Shown: positions 1 to 10,432 of the stretch, one piece after another
How positions within the stretch are numbered: position 1 is the stretch's first letter
Layout: each line of letters starts with the position of its first letter
Assembly (NCBI RefSeq): GCF_024139115.2
Contig: NC_085140.1
Location: forward strand, 424,475,781 to 424,539,780
Direction of reading: 5' to 3'
DNA from: Armigeres subalbatus
Taxonomy: Eukaryota > Arthropoda > Insecta > Diptera > Culicidae
DNA length: 64,000 bases
Notes under the pieces: model-generated
Told to the model about the DNA's origin: nothing
Seen by the model: only the letters and a program-made list of their open reading frames with translations
The model's database searches: none
Program-made: the position numbers and the translations under genes

Positions 1-150
1 TATATTCTTGGTCTCCAAAAACCCCTGGAGTAAGGCCTAAGTCATCAAAAAAAATCCCTGGAATAAGATCTTATGGTCTGCTAACGTAACCAAAGGTCTA
101 TCGCGCAATTTAAAAAATGGTACATGCTCTTTATGGTGCTTCACAGTATT
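1..150 (-). repeat. Satellite B, reverse-oriented end of an array
   Basis: The first 150 bases are the reverse complement of the roughly 131-bp unit that is arrayed at 4025-5340. Shared landmarks, read on the minus strand, are a tract with 'agcatgtacca', then 'ggttacg', then 'ttattccaggg' and 'ggccttactccagg'. The array probably continues to the left of the window. No coding content is seen. Confidence 0.75.
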
Positions 151-1932
151 TGTTCCAGGTCCTCCAATAAATCTCATCCAAGTAGTTCTTGTTATATCAT
201 ACCAGGTAGTCTACGAACTCCATATAGTCAAGGTCTGTTAATCAACCGCAGTAATGGAGGCAGTTATTGAAAAATAAACAAGTTGTGTGACCCCTTCTTG
301 GTATTTGTTTGTATTCCAAGTAGTTCTTGTTGTTGTCATTGGTTCCAGGTAGTCTACAAACTCCATAAATTCAAGGTCTGTGGATCAACCTCCGTAATGG
401 AGGCAGTTAATGAAGAATAAACAAGTTGTGTGACCCCTTCTTGATATATATCTGTTTTTCATATAGTTCTTGTTGTTGTCGTGAGTTCCAGGTAGTCTAC
501 GAACTCCATACAGTCAAGGTCTTCGGATCAATCTCCGTGATGAAGGCAGTTATCGGAGAATAAACAAGTTGCATGACCCCTTCTTGGTATATGTTTGTAT
601 TCCAAGTACAAACTCCATACAGTCAAGATCTTCGGATCAATCTGCGTAATGGAGGCAGTTTTCGAAGAATATACAAGTTGCGTGACCCCTTCTTGGTATA
701 TGTGTGTATTCTAAGTAGTTCTTGTTGTTGTCGAGGACTCCAGGTAGTCTACGAACTCCATAGAGTCAAGGTCTGGGGATCGGCCTGGGTAACGGAGGCA
801 GCGTTTGAATAATAAACAAGTTTTGTGACCCCTTCTTGATATATGTTTGTATTCCAAGTAGTTCTTGTTGTTGTCGTTGGCTCCAGTCATACAGTCAAGA
901 TCTTCGGATCAATCTCCGTAATGGAGGCAGTTATCGAAGAATAAACAAGTTGCGTGACCCCTTCTTGGTATATGTGTGTATTCCAAGTAGTTCTTGTTGT
1001 TGTTGAGGACTCCAGGTGGTATTCGATCTCCATAGATTCAAGGTCGGTTGATCAACCTCCGTAATGGAGGCAGTTATTGAAGAATAAACAAGTTGTATGA
1101 CTCCTTCTTGGTATATGTTTGTATTTCATGTAGTTCTTGTTGTTGTCGTGAGTTCCAGGTAGTCTACGAACTCCATACAGTCAAGATCTTTGGATCAATC
1201 TCCGTAATGGAGGCAGTTATCAAAGAATAAACAAGTTGCGTGACCCCTTCTTGGTATATGTGTGTATTCCAAGTAGTTCTTGTTGTTGTCGAGGACTCCA
1301 GGTAGTCTACGAACTCCATAGATTCAAGGTATGGGGTTCGACCTTGGTAACGGAGGCAGTTATTGAAGAATAAACAAGTTGTGTGACGCCTTCGTGGTAT
1401 ATGTTTGTATTATAAGTAGTTTTTGTCATTGGTTCCAGGTAGTCTACGAACTCCATAGAGTCAAGGTCTGTGGATTATTCTTCGTAATGGAGGCAGCTAT
1501 TGAAGAATAAACAAGTTTGTGACCCCTTCTTGGTATATGTTTGTATTCGAAGTAGTTCTTGTTGTCGTGGGCTCCAGGTAGTCTACGAATTCCATAGATT
1601 CAAGGTCTGTGGATCAACCTTCGTAATGGAGGCAGTTATTGAATAATATACAATTTGTGTGACCCCTTCTTGGTATATGTTTGTATTCCACGTAGTTCTT
1701 ATTGTTGTCGTGAGTTCCAGGTAGTCTACGAACTCCATACAGTCAAGATCTTCGGATCAATCTCCGTAATGGAGGCAGTTATCGAAGAATAAACAAGTAG
1801 CGTGACCCTTTCTTGGTATATGTTTGTATTCCAAGTAGTTCTTGTTGTTGTCGTGGGCTTCAGGTAGTCTACGAACTCCATAGAGTCAAGGTCGGTAGAT
1901 CAACCTCCGTAACGGATGCAGTTATTGAAGAA
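150..1932 (+). repeat. Satellite A tandem array, about 142-bp unit
   Basis: About a dozen diverged tandem units run head to tail. Each holds 'ggtagtctacgaactccat', then 'gtaatggaggcagttat', 'gaataaacaagttg', 'tgaccccttcttggtatat' and 'gtagttcttgttgttgtc'. The last motif recurs near 464, 717, 858, 987, 1131, 1274, 1417, 1552, 1694 and 1836, giving a period near 142 bp. One unit near 600 is shortened. The short ORFs here are frame shadows of the repeat and share the same peptide in successive units. I do not know a family name. Confidence 0.9.
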
Positions 1933-2440
1933 CAACTGGGAGGGACGGAAGGTAGCGGTTTTCCTCCAATACCTTTTCCGAACTTAATCTATCACATGTT
2001 GTGCATATGCATAATCGAGTTTCAGACATAGTAATTAATTTCCAATTTTTAGCTCAATACCCGGAACATAGGCAATTAACTTTGAATGTACTGAACTCGA
2101 AAGGCGATCTCTCTTCGCTTATGTGGTCGGGTTGGGATCTGACGACCAACTGGCACAATCTCACACAACCCTACTTCATCGAGCGCCGTTGGTGATGAAA
2201 CAAGTGTGTAGGAGCCAGATAATACTAAATACTCATCCTACTTGGTTGGCATTGTACAAAAACATATATGAGAGAGTTAGTTCTGAGAATGTATTGCGAG
2301 AGTTCGGCTACATGCCCGGTGCTGTGAATTTGGTTTCATCAGTACCCGCTAAGCTGCAGAGGACGACGGAGGTCCTTCGTAGCTTAGTAGGGAAAACACC
2401 TGTCTAGCGTACTGGTTTCGTGGGATCAAACCCCACCGAA
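1933..2440 (+). mobile_element. tRNA-like dispersed repeat inside satellite A
   Basis: This block interrupts satellite A, and a related copy lies in reverse at 16786-17750. At 2371-2441 there is a tRNA-like segment: an A-box-like 'tagcttagtaggg', a B-box-like 'gggatcaaacccc', and ends ('gtccttcg', 'cgaag') that could pair as an acceptor stem. A 94-codon open frame from a GTG at 2123 to 2407 is also open in the other copy, where the peptide is about 80% identical. The ORF runs into the tRNA-like part and has no recognised domain. The best reading is a SINE-like or composite Pol III-related repeat. The two copies have their segments in a different circular order, so the true ends are unclear. 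Confidence 0.6.
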
Positions 2441-2690
2441 GTTCTGTAGATCAATCTCCGTAATGGAGGCAGTTATCGAAGAATAAACAAATTTTGTGAC
2501 CCCATCTTGGTATATGTTTGTATTCCAAGTAGTTCTTGTTGTTGTCTTGAGCTCCAGGTAGTCTATGAAATAGTGCCAAGGTCGATGGATCAACCTCCTT
2601 AATGGAGACAGTTATTTGAAAATAAACAAGTTGTGAGACCCCTTCTTGGTATATGTTTGTATTTTAATTTTCATTGTCGTGGGCTCCGTA
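2441..2690 (+). repeat. Satellite A, continuation after the interruption
   Basis: Units resume directly after the tRNA-like repeat with 'atcaatctccgtaatggaggcag' style sequence (2450-2475) and decay towards 2690. This places the tRNA-like repeat inside a pre-existing array. Confidence 0.75.
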
Positions 2691-3155
2691 ATGAAGGCAA
2701 GGCAAAATACGTGAATGGAATCCGTATTTTATTTGTCGAAGAGACTTACAAACTTATTGACAGGTACTCATAAATGATTCATAATAAGCTACAGGCAGTG
2801 GAAGTTATTTCATGAAAATCTTTATTGTTTGCGGCAAATTGGGTCGAAAACGTGATAAAATCGGGTTAGGCAAAATCAGGGGTAGACAAAATCTGGGAGT
2901 GACAAAATCGGGCCAACCTCATCTGAGTGAATGTACGCATTCCTACACCCAACCAGCGGATGGCAGATTTTAATACAGTTCTGCATAAAAACCTTACAGA
3001 AACTGTATAATAATTGGGCATATACAATTTCGGCAGATTTTAATACAATTGTTGTAATTAAATAATACAGATTTGTATTATTTTAATACAATATTTGTAT
3101 AAAAAGCTTACAGATTTTATACAATAATTGTCAGATTTGTTTTTTGGGTGTAGTA
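2691..3155. other. Gene-free AT-rich stretch with short local repeats
   Basis: No gene is visible. Around 2850-2920 the motif 'gacaaaatcggg' recurs several times with small changes. Around 2965-3140 there are several copies of 'cagattttaatacaa' and 'gtataaaaagcttacag'. These look like degenerate short repeats or MITE debris; no boundaries can be set. Confidence 0.5.
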
Positions 3156-3405
3156 CAGTAGCCGTTCGATAACTGCAAAATGTTTACTTTACAGTTATCG
3201 AATGCCGTTCGATAACTGCAACGCACTCTAGACGTCAAACGGTTGTCAATCGACGTCAGATGCAATAAAAGTGCAATGCAGCTGTTATTGAGTCTGACAT
3301 CGGTTTGAAGTTTAGCGGTCCGATAACTGTAAAACTGTTGCAACTATCAAATTGCAGTTAAAAAGCATTGCAGTTAAATGACTTGCAGTTATCGAACGTC
3401 TGCTG
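3156..3405. mobile_element. 250-bp MITE with TA target duplication
   Basis: The ends form inverted repeats of about 23 bp: the left reads CAGTAGCCGTTCGATAACTG and the complement of the right reads CAGCAGACGTTCGATAACTG. Both ends abut TA (3154-3155 and 3406-3407). Internal sequence repeats the 'gttcgataactg' motif. A TA duplication with CAG ends suggests a Tc1/mariner-type non-autonomous element. It sits among satellite A remnants. Confidence 0.85.
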
Positions 3406-3409
3406 TAGT

Positions 3410-3665
3410 TTTTGTTTTTGCCATGGTACTAGGTAGTCTATGAACTCCATGTAGGAATGATCTGCAGATCAACCCACGAACGGAAGGCTATTGGTATATT
3501 TTTGCTTTTTAAGTAGTTCAAGTTGTTGTCATTGGCTCTGGGCAGTTATTGAAGAATAAACAAGATGTGAAATCTCATCTCGATATATTAGCATTCCAAG
3601 TAGTTATTGTTGTCTTGTTGTTGTTGGTTACAGGTAGTATACAAACTTCATTCATATCACTAATA
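3410..3665 (+). repeat. Satellite A remnants
   Basis: Degraded pieces of the 142-bp unit are recognisable ('aggtagtctatgaactccat', 'ggcagttattgaagaataaac', 'gtagttattgttgtc'). The array is more decayed here than at 150-1932. Confidence 0.65.
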
Positions 3666-3792
3666 TGAAGTTGTCTATTCTTTGGAAATGGAAAATGTAA
3701 TTAAATTGAAACGATGCAACTTCCCGCCGAGAACGTGAGGGAAAAACGGGCTAATATTGCAAAGATCATGTACCATATTAAAATTAGATTAA

Positions 3793-4014
3793 GGACACTC
3801 CTCACGGAATCCAAGTTTCAAAGTTCTCGCGTTGTCGGGGGCACACCAATCGATACGGAGGCGGCGCATAACTGTCATTTTTGTTGATTTAGCTTTGCTG
3901 CGTCGCAGCATGCGTGAAATAATAAAAAATGACAGTTGTGCGTTGCTTCCGTATCGAATGGTGTGCCCCCGAAAACGCGAGCACTTTGAAACTTGGATTC
4001 CGTAAGGAGTGACC
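3793..4014. mobile_element. TTAA-flanked foldback MITE
   Basis: Two arms of roughly 90 bp are inverted copies of each other around a short centre near 3890-3925. Outer ends read GGACACTCCTCACGGAATCC on the left and GGTCACTCCTTACGGAATCC as complement of the right. Both sides are flanked by TTAA (3789-3792 and 4015-4018), the target used by piggyBac-type transposases. A decayed end of the same family lies near 37262-37332. No ORF of note. Confidence 0.85.
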
Positions 4015-4024
4015 TTAAAGACCC

Positions 4025-5340
4025 TCTAGATATTCGTGTAAGGCTAGAAGTCTTGCTCTATGAATTTCTAGGATGACCATTAGCATATGCCATGAACGCA
4101 TTTTATTCATGGACCCCAAAGGCATGTACCAAATTTAAAACAGGCTGATATATCTCTGGTGTAGGTCCTTATGCCTTACTTCAGGGTTTTCTTGGGTGAC
4201 CATGAACATTTGAAATGGGTGCATTCTATTCTACGTACCATAAAAGGCATGTATAACTATTCAAATAGGCCGAAAGAACTCTGGTTACGCGTGAATTTCT
4301 TGAGGATTGTTCAAGTGTTTTCTTGGATACCCATGAACATATGCAATGAAAGCGGTATATTCTATGTACCACAAAGGGCATATGCCACTTTTGAAACAAT
4401 CCAAAAGGTATCTGGTTACGTGTGAAGATCCTGAGGCCTATTCTAGCATTTTCTTGGAAGACCATAAACATATGCAATGGACGTATTCTATTCTATGTAC
4501 CACAAAGGGCATGTACCACTTTTGAAACAAGCCAAAAGATCTCTGGGTACCCATGCAGATTTAAAGGCCTATTCCAGGGTTTTCTTGGATGACCATGAAC
4601 ATATGCAATAAAGGCGTTCTATTCTATGTACCACAAAGGGCATGTACCAGTTTTGAAACAATCTAAAAGATCTCTGGTTACGCGTGTAGATCTTAAGGCC
4701 TTTTCCAGGATTTTCTTGGATGATCATCAACATATGCAATGAAAGCGCTCTTTTCTATGTACCACAAAGGGCATGCACCACTTTTGAAACAATCTAAAAG
4801 ATCTCTGGTTACGCGTGTAGACCTGAAGGCCTTTTCCAGGGTTTTCTTGGATGACCATGAACATATGCAATGAAGGCGCCAGAGGACTTATCCGAGAGAT
4901 TTCTTCGATAGCGCAGAACATATGTAGTGATCACATTTGATTTCAAGATGCGCAAAGAGCATGTACCACTTTTGAAGTCCATAGACCCATGGTTACGAGT
5001 GTAGACCTTAAGGCCTTACTCCAGAAATTTCTTGGATGACTCGGAACATATACTGTGAACGCATTCTATACTAAGTACCACAAAGAGCATGTACCGTATT
5101 TGAATTTGCATAATAGGCCTTTGGTTACGCGAGTAGATCTTTAGGCTTTACTCCAGAGATTTCTCGGATGACTAAGACCTCATTTCAGGGATTTTTGCAT
5201 TACCCGAAGCATATACTGTGAACACCTTCAATTATAAGAAGCGCAAAGAGCTTGTAGCATATTTGAAACTGGTTGAATGGCCGTTGGCTACGCGTGTAGG
5301 CTCTTAAGCCTTACTTCAAAGATTTCTTGTATAACCAAGG
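4025..5340 (+). repeat. Satellite B tandem array, about 131-bp unit
   Basis: About ten diverged units repeat 'ttttcttggatgaccatg', 'aacatatgcaatgaa', 'ttctatgtaccacaaaggg', 'catgtaccacttttgaaac' and 'gatctctggttacgcgtg'. The 'ttttcttgg' motif lies near 4185, 4317, 4449, 4580, 4711 and 4841, giving a period of about 131 bp. Later units are more diverged. The same unit in reverse starts the window at 1-150. Confidence 0.88.
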
Positions 5341-6837
5341 GCATATGCTGAAAACCTTGACAATGGGCAAAAAGTATATGAGTTTCTGTTTCCAAAACTG
5401 TCAAAATTATCCAAATCGGTTGAAAATTGTTGAAGTTATGAGAATATCAATTTATGGGAACACGGGTACCCTGTCGGCCATCCACGTGTGTTTTTTTTTT
5501 GTTGGCCGCATAAGGGATAAACACAGCGCACATTGCTGTCATACACGCTTAGCTTAATCTCATCAGATATTCTTTCACAGTGCACTTCAATAAGTACGCA
5601 ACACTTAATTGGCGATCAATTGTCATTGGCAGACCCGTGGAGTATTGGAACTGATGAGTTATGACCACAGCTATGTTGGACGCTCCTTACCAGATGTCGT
5701 CTCACTATTTCGTAGCTCTTTGTCCATCTATCTATCTGTCTATCTATCGTAGATTGTTAGTGGGTTTTAACACAAATGTCAACTGTATTGAATGAAATAC
5801 CACAGTGAATCGTCATCATTAAGAGTTGTCAACTGTATCGTATGAAAGAGAGCAATGTCTGGGGCAACAAGGACTATGTCCAAGAACTTGATGATCGCTC
5901 CTATAGTTACTGAGAGTAAATTGTATGCTGTCGACTAATACAAATTTCAAGATACTTTATAGCGAAATACCAGGCGAGAATCATAGTCGAGCACTCTACC
6001 ACGGACCAGGTATTTGCCGTACGCCAGGGTTACGACAATGTGATGGTCTCAGTACTGGTAATTTTCGTGACTGTCATGTGAAAGCGAAAACAGTTTCATT
6101 TTTATTTTCAAGAGACCAAATGAAAATGTAGCCGTCTCCCGGTCACCTGTCACATTACAAGCAGTCATGACGGAAATGTTGCTTTGTTTTGAAGTCCTAA
6201 TATCTGAATAGTTTTAATAGATCTGTGCAAATAACGATGACTAGTCGATAAAATGATTGTATTGTTTTTGATTTTTGAGTTAAAAGTAACATAATTGTAG
6301 AAGAAACAGCTTGTTACAGTTTGATGCGCTTTCATGAAATAAAAATCTGTGAAAATTTGGCAGAATTCCTTTCATTGTTTATGTTTTCTATGGAAGCGGG
6401 AGAGAATAAAATGTAAATATCGCGTGAGCTCTCTCAATGAAAATGAAAATTTCAGTACTGGATGGTCTTTCGTGCCTACTATTAAACATTGCTTTACAGA
6501 AGGTAATATAAAGAGACGGGATCAGGGACAGAAAAAGTCACTTCAACTACACTCAAACAGTTAATATCCAACAGACAATCAAATCATCAATCCTTTACAA
6601 ATTTGAAGCTGAGAGAGAATGAATAGGAAGGCATATACCTACATGGACAGCAGCAAGCGTCGACTCTCGGTGTCAGCATTGTTATGTGCGACGTCAAAAT
6701 GAATCTTTAGCATATTGATATTCAATTTGAATTCTCAAAATATGAATATCATTCCATAGTATTGCATGGATTTAACATTTTTAAATCAGATTTCTAAAAG
6801 GTATGCATCTGTATAGTATAAAAAATAGAATATTCAT
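5341..6837. other. Gene-free region
   Basis: I see no supportable gene. A short imperfect (ATCT)n tract lies at about 5733-5756, and 'gtcaactgtat' with flanking bases repeats near 5776 and 5828. ORFs of 68-76 codons at 5327-5557, 5925-6131 and 6349-6564 show no domain or coding signature. Confidence 0.6.
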
Positions 6838-6843
6838 CATTTA

Positions 6844-8313
6844 CAGGGTTGTTACGGAGATCTTGAAATCTTTTCGCGCTAAATCCGCGCCGACTAAAAT
6901 CAAATCCGCGCCGACTAAAATCAAATGAAATCCATTTCGCGTCAAATCCGCGCGATCCTGAACTAAATTCTAAGCAAATACACGTTTAATGTCAATTTTA
7001 GTTACCACAATTTACTGAATGTCTTCTCTTCATATTTTTATAATTTATAATTTTTATATTTTTATAGCTGTTGAGCACCATCAAAACTTGCACCTTCCTG
7101 TTTTCATCGAATTGTTACAACAACAAACAGCAATATTTGGCATATCTTTATGGTTTGTGTAAAATGGCGATCAAAAATCAAGAAGCTATTGATTTCCAAG
7201 CAAAAGCTTTTTTATTTGGTTTTCCACTAATTTCGACTATGCCAAATAAATTTTGTTCTAGCATTCTTCTCAAATGTGATCATTTATTATTGAAATCTTT
7301 GAAAAAAGTCGTGGGTGGAAAGTGCCAACACTATTTCAATAAGCACTGCTTTTTAGATGAGATGATAGTTATGGCATGTTTTGTTCCGTTATTGTCAGTG
7401 GAATTTTTGTTGATCGAACTTTATGAGGTTATGTTATGCTCAGGTCAGATTTGACCATAATTCATTGTAGACTTGGCAAATGATAAAAAAAATCTACTGA
7501 AACCGCAATTTCTTCTGAAGTAATAAATTATGCAACTTTGTTGTAGGGGAGACTTGATCCCCTTTTCTGATTTCCGATGTATAATAGCCAAAAAAATAAA
7601 CATACACGAATTCCACACATACTCTCTAAGAAATACAGTATTTAACTTTACTGATGTATGACAGTCCTAATACTGCAGAAACCCTCTTTAGGCTATAGAA
7701 ATTTTGTTTATTAAATTCTTCACAGAAGCATTGTGAATTTTTTTAGAAGGCTTTGTAATTTTTGGTAAGTAATTTTGCGAGAATAACATAGGAGTTATCG
7801 AAAATATCGCAAAAAATGCTCCTGACATCACCACTTTTTTTTTCAGTAATACCTTTTAAAAATCATATTTTGATGTTTGAGCGATTTTCTAAGGAAGCAC
7901 CCACTACTGACGAATATCTCAGAATTACGACAAAATTGCCGAAATAAAAAAAACGGGTGTTCTGTCCTTCAACAGTTGCGTCATGTTTCAGAATAGTTTA
8001 AAAACGACAACAAGTGGCGCATTTTTTAAAGAATGCTCAAGAGTGTAATCATGGCATTTAATAAGAGCTTGTAAATATCCGAAAAATAATGTAAGTAATT
8101 GAGAAGTAAGTAACTTGCTAACAAAATAAACTGCTCAACTAGATAACCATAAAAATAATTTTCAAATAAACGTTCTTGGATATAGTATTTTATTTGTTAA
8201 ATTGTTACTTAAAACTAAATCCGCGCCAAATCCGCGCGAAGTCCTAAAATCTTAATGTAAATCCGCACCAAATCTGCGAAAACCGCGAAATCCGTGTAGT
8301 CGTAACAACCCTG
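6844..8313. mobile_element. 1,470-bp TIR element, non-autonomous
   Basis: The termini are CAGGGTTGTTACG and its complement. Inside both ends lie several copies of an 'aaatccgcgc' type motif, so the subterminal regions are repetitive and inverted. The element is flanked by an exact 6-bp repeat CATTTA (6838-6843 and 8314-8319). CAGGG ends resemble the hAT superfamily, but that family makes 8-bp duplications, so the assignment is open. The longest internal frame (7071-7454, TTG start, 127 codons) has no transposase motif that I can recognise. The right end is present again at about 9655-9907 as part of a tandem duplication. Confidence 0.75.
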
Positions 8314-8641
8314 CATTTATCGCTGCAAATGAACAGCGGTTCAAAATATTCATTCCAGCCCCGGTAAATATTCATTTTTTAAGCTCGATTATCAATCGAC
8401 TATTGAGGATCAGATGGCAAATTTGGTTTGGAAGTTTGACAGCGTGCTGCGAACTATTCGTGTCTACATTGCCGAGCGTCTGATCAAAACAAACACGAGT
8501 CAATGACGAAGCTGTCTACTGAGTGTCGATGCATGTGATAGTAAAATGAAGATTTCCGTCTCTGGACGGGATTATTACGAGTAGTACGATATTTATGAGG
8601 TTCATTCAGCTACTATAGGCATTGCTGATGTCATTGATATT

Positions 8642-8806
8642 ATGGTACGTAGCTTTGAGAAGATGGAGGAACTGTACATCAGACTAAAGAAAATAGCGAA
8701 GCAGGTCGGATCAGCCGCCAATACGTCGGAGACGAAGTGCATGATTGGAAGATGCTCAAGAGAGGACAATGGTACTCACCCACCAAGAGTTTGTATTGAG
8801 TCCAAT
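8642..8806 (+). pseudogene. Reverse-transcriptase fragment (copy 1)
   Basis: The peptide has SFEKMEELYIRLKKIAKQVG followed by NTSETKCMI. This corresponds to the segment just after the catalytic FADD box in the RTE/CR1-like LINEs at 60655-60780 (there 'FAKVAELYTRLKREATKVG' and 'NASKTKYM'). Only about 50 residues survive, with no neighbouring RT motifs, so this is a LINE relic. A duplicate lies at 14973-15137. Confidence 0.65.
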
Positions 8807-8825
8807 ATTTGCGATCTACAGTTAA

Positions 8826-9445
8826 CATGCGAGTTTTTTGTCACTGCAAGCTTAGATATGTATTCAACGATAACATAGCATATTCCTAAACATATTCCTA
8901 AAGATCAAGAGACATGGTCAGATGGTTTTGGGATATTCTGGATACCATCCATGAGTTCAGAACTTGTGATCTACAGCCACGAAACTAGCTTTTTTTGGCA
9001 CTAGAAGCTTGGATATGTATTCAACCATGTCCTTAACATGTTCCTGAAGCCCTGGAGACATGGTATGATGGTTTTGGGATATCCTTGCGATCTACAGCCA
9101 CTACTTTCGCTTTTGTCGTCGCTTTAAGCTTGGATATGTATTTAACCATATCCATAATATTTTTGTAAATATCAGGAGACATGGTTAGATGGTTTTGGGA
9201 TATCATGGGTCATCCAAACTGTCCTTGAGATCAGAACTTGCGATCCACAACCACCACTCTAACTCTAGTATTCAACCATATCCATAACATATTCATAATA
9301 TATTTGTGAAGATCGGGACATGGTTAGATGGTTTTGAGATATCTTGGGTCATAGAAACCATCCATGAGTTCAGATCTTTCGATCAACAACCCCAGCAGTA
9401 GATGTTCCAGGTAACTATGAGAATTAATAAAAACCGTACGTGCGA
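8826..9445 (+). repeat. Satellite C array, about 120-146-bp units
   Basis: Four or so units carry 'gacatggttagatggtttt', 'gggatatcctgggtcat', 'aaccatccatgagttcag', 'cttgcgatctacagccac' and 'gtattcaaccatatccata'. The 'gacatggt' motif falls near 8911, 9056, 9177 and 9317. The same unit recurs at 15165-15625 in the duplicated copy and in reverse at 16090-16785. Confidence 0.8.
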
Positions 9446-9466
9446 CTATAACGCTGTCACAGGGCA

Positions 9467-9573
9467 CCCAGGCAGCACAAGTTTAATTAAACTGGTTACA
9501 GCAACCTAATTGTGACTAAATCGGTTCACACATAAGCTACTGTGATCTATTCACAACATGTGTGCTGCTCGGG
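9467..9573. mobile_element. 107-bp CCC...GGG MITE with a matched empty site
   Basis: The ends read CCCAGGCAGCACA and, complemented, CCCGAGCAGCACA. The element is flanked by CA on both sides (9465-9466 and 9574-9575). The paralogous copy of this locus at about 15664 reads straight through with a single CA, so the boundaries are proven within the window. A related element at 54029-54136 is flanked by AT. The superfamily with 2-bp duplications of variable sequence is not assigned. Confidence 0.9.
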
Positions 9574-10210
9574 CAAACATGCTGTATACTGGATTATAGA
9601 GTTTGGGTGATATGGCTTTGTATTGCCGAAAAGGCGAAAAATAGTGTTAATGGATTTAATAAGAGCTTGTAAATATCCGAAAAATAATGTAAGTAATTGA
9701 GAAGTAAGTAACTTGCTAACAAAATAAAATGCTCAACTAGATAGCCATAAAACTAATTTTCAAATAAACGTTCTTGGATATAGTATTTTATTTGTTAAAT
9801 TGTCACTTAAAACTAAATCCGCGCCAAATCCGCGCGAAGCCCTGAAATCTTAATGTAAATCCGCGCCGAATCTGCGAAAACCGCGAAATCCGTGTAGTCG
9901 TAACAACCCTGCATTTATCGCTGCAAATCAACAGCGGTTCAAAATATTCATTCCAGCCCCGGTAAATATTCTTTTTTTCAGCTCGATTATCAATCGGCTA
10001 TTGAGGATCAGGTGGCAAATTTGGTTTGGAAGTTTGACAGCGTGCTGCGAACTATTCGTGTCTACATTGCCGAGCGTCTGATCAAAACAAACACGAGTCA
10101 ATGACGAAGCTGTCTACTGTGTCCATACATGTGATAGTAAAATGAAGATTTCCGTCTCTGGACGGGATTATTACGAGTACATAGTACGATATTTATGAGG
10201 TTCGTTCAGC

Positions 10211-10367
10211 AAGTCAAGTACGAGACACTGAAGACGGCCTTACTTTTGAGGTCGAAATACGTATCTGTCAAGATACAATTAAGTGGTGGAATTCAATGGG
10301 ATTGTATAAACTCGTCTTATGACAGGTGAAACCATTCCACTAAAAAGCTCAAAATAATTTTCTTATC
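10211..10367 (+). mobile_element. Retroposed fragment of dispersed family X
   Basis: The insert starts 'aagtcaagtacgagacac' and ends 'ctcaaaataattttcttatc'. It is bounded by a 13-bp direct repeat AGGTTCGTTCAGC (10198-10210 and 10368-10380). The same sequence occurs at 28603-28672, 29805-30099 (as an inverted pair) and 37501-37655 (reverse), with a short piece near 19845. A 13-bp duplication and variable 5' ends fit target-primed reverse transcription of a SINE or LINE 3' region. No poly(A) is present. Confidence 0.75.
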
Positions 10368-10432
10368 AGGTTCGTTCAGCTAGTTCGTTCAGCAGTTCGC
10401 CTGATGCCGTTCAAACTTCTAGAGCCCCGTTT

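Larger units (their letters stand above)
8054..9651 (+). repeat. Tandem duplication, copy 1 (about 1.6 kb)
   Basis: This segment recurs with an offset of 1,598 bp. It contains the right end of the 1,470-bp TIR element, unique flank, a reverse-transcriptase fragment and satellite C. Sequence on both sides of the junction near 9651 shares 'tggattt', compatible with microhomology or unequal exchange. Copy 1 carries a 107-bp MITE (9467-9573) that copy 2 lacks. Confidence 0.85.

Noticed and set aside
3793..4014. Autonomous piggyBac element
   Set aside because: TTAA flanks fit but the element is 222 bp of inverted arms with no ORF.
7071..7454. Transposase of the 1,470-bp TIR element
   Set aside because: 127 codons from a TTG, no catalytic acidic motifs or zinc finger seen.
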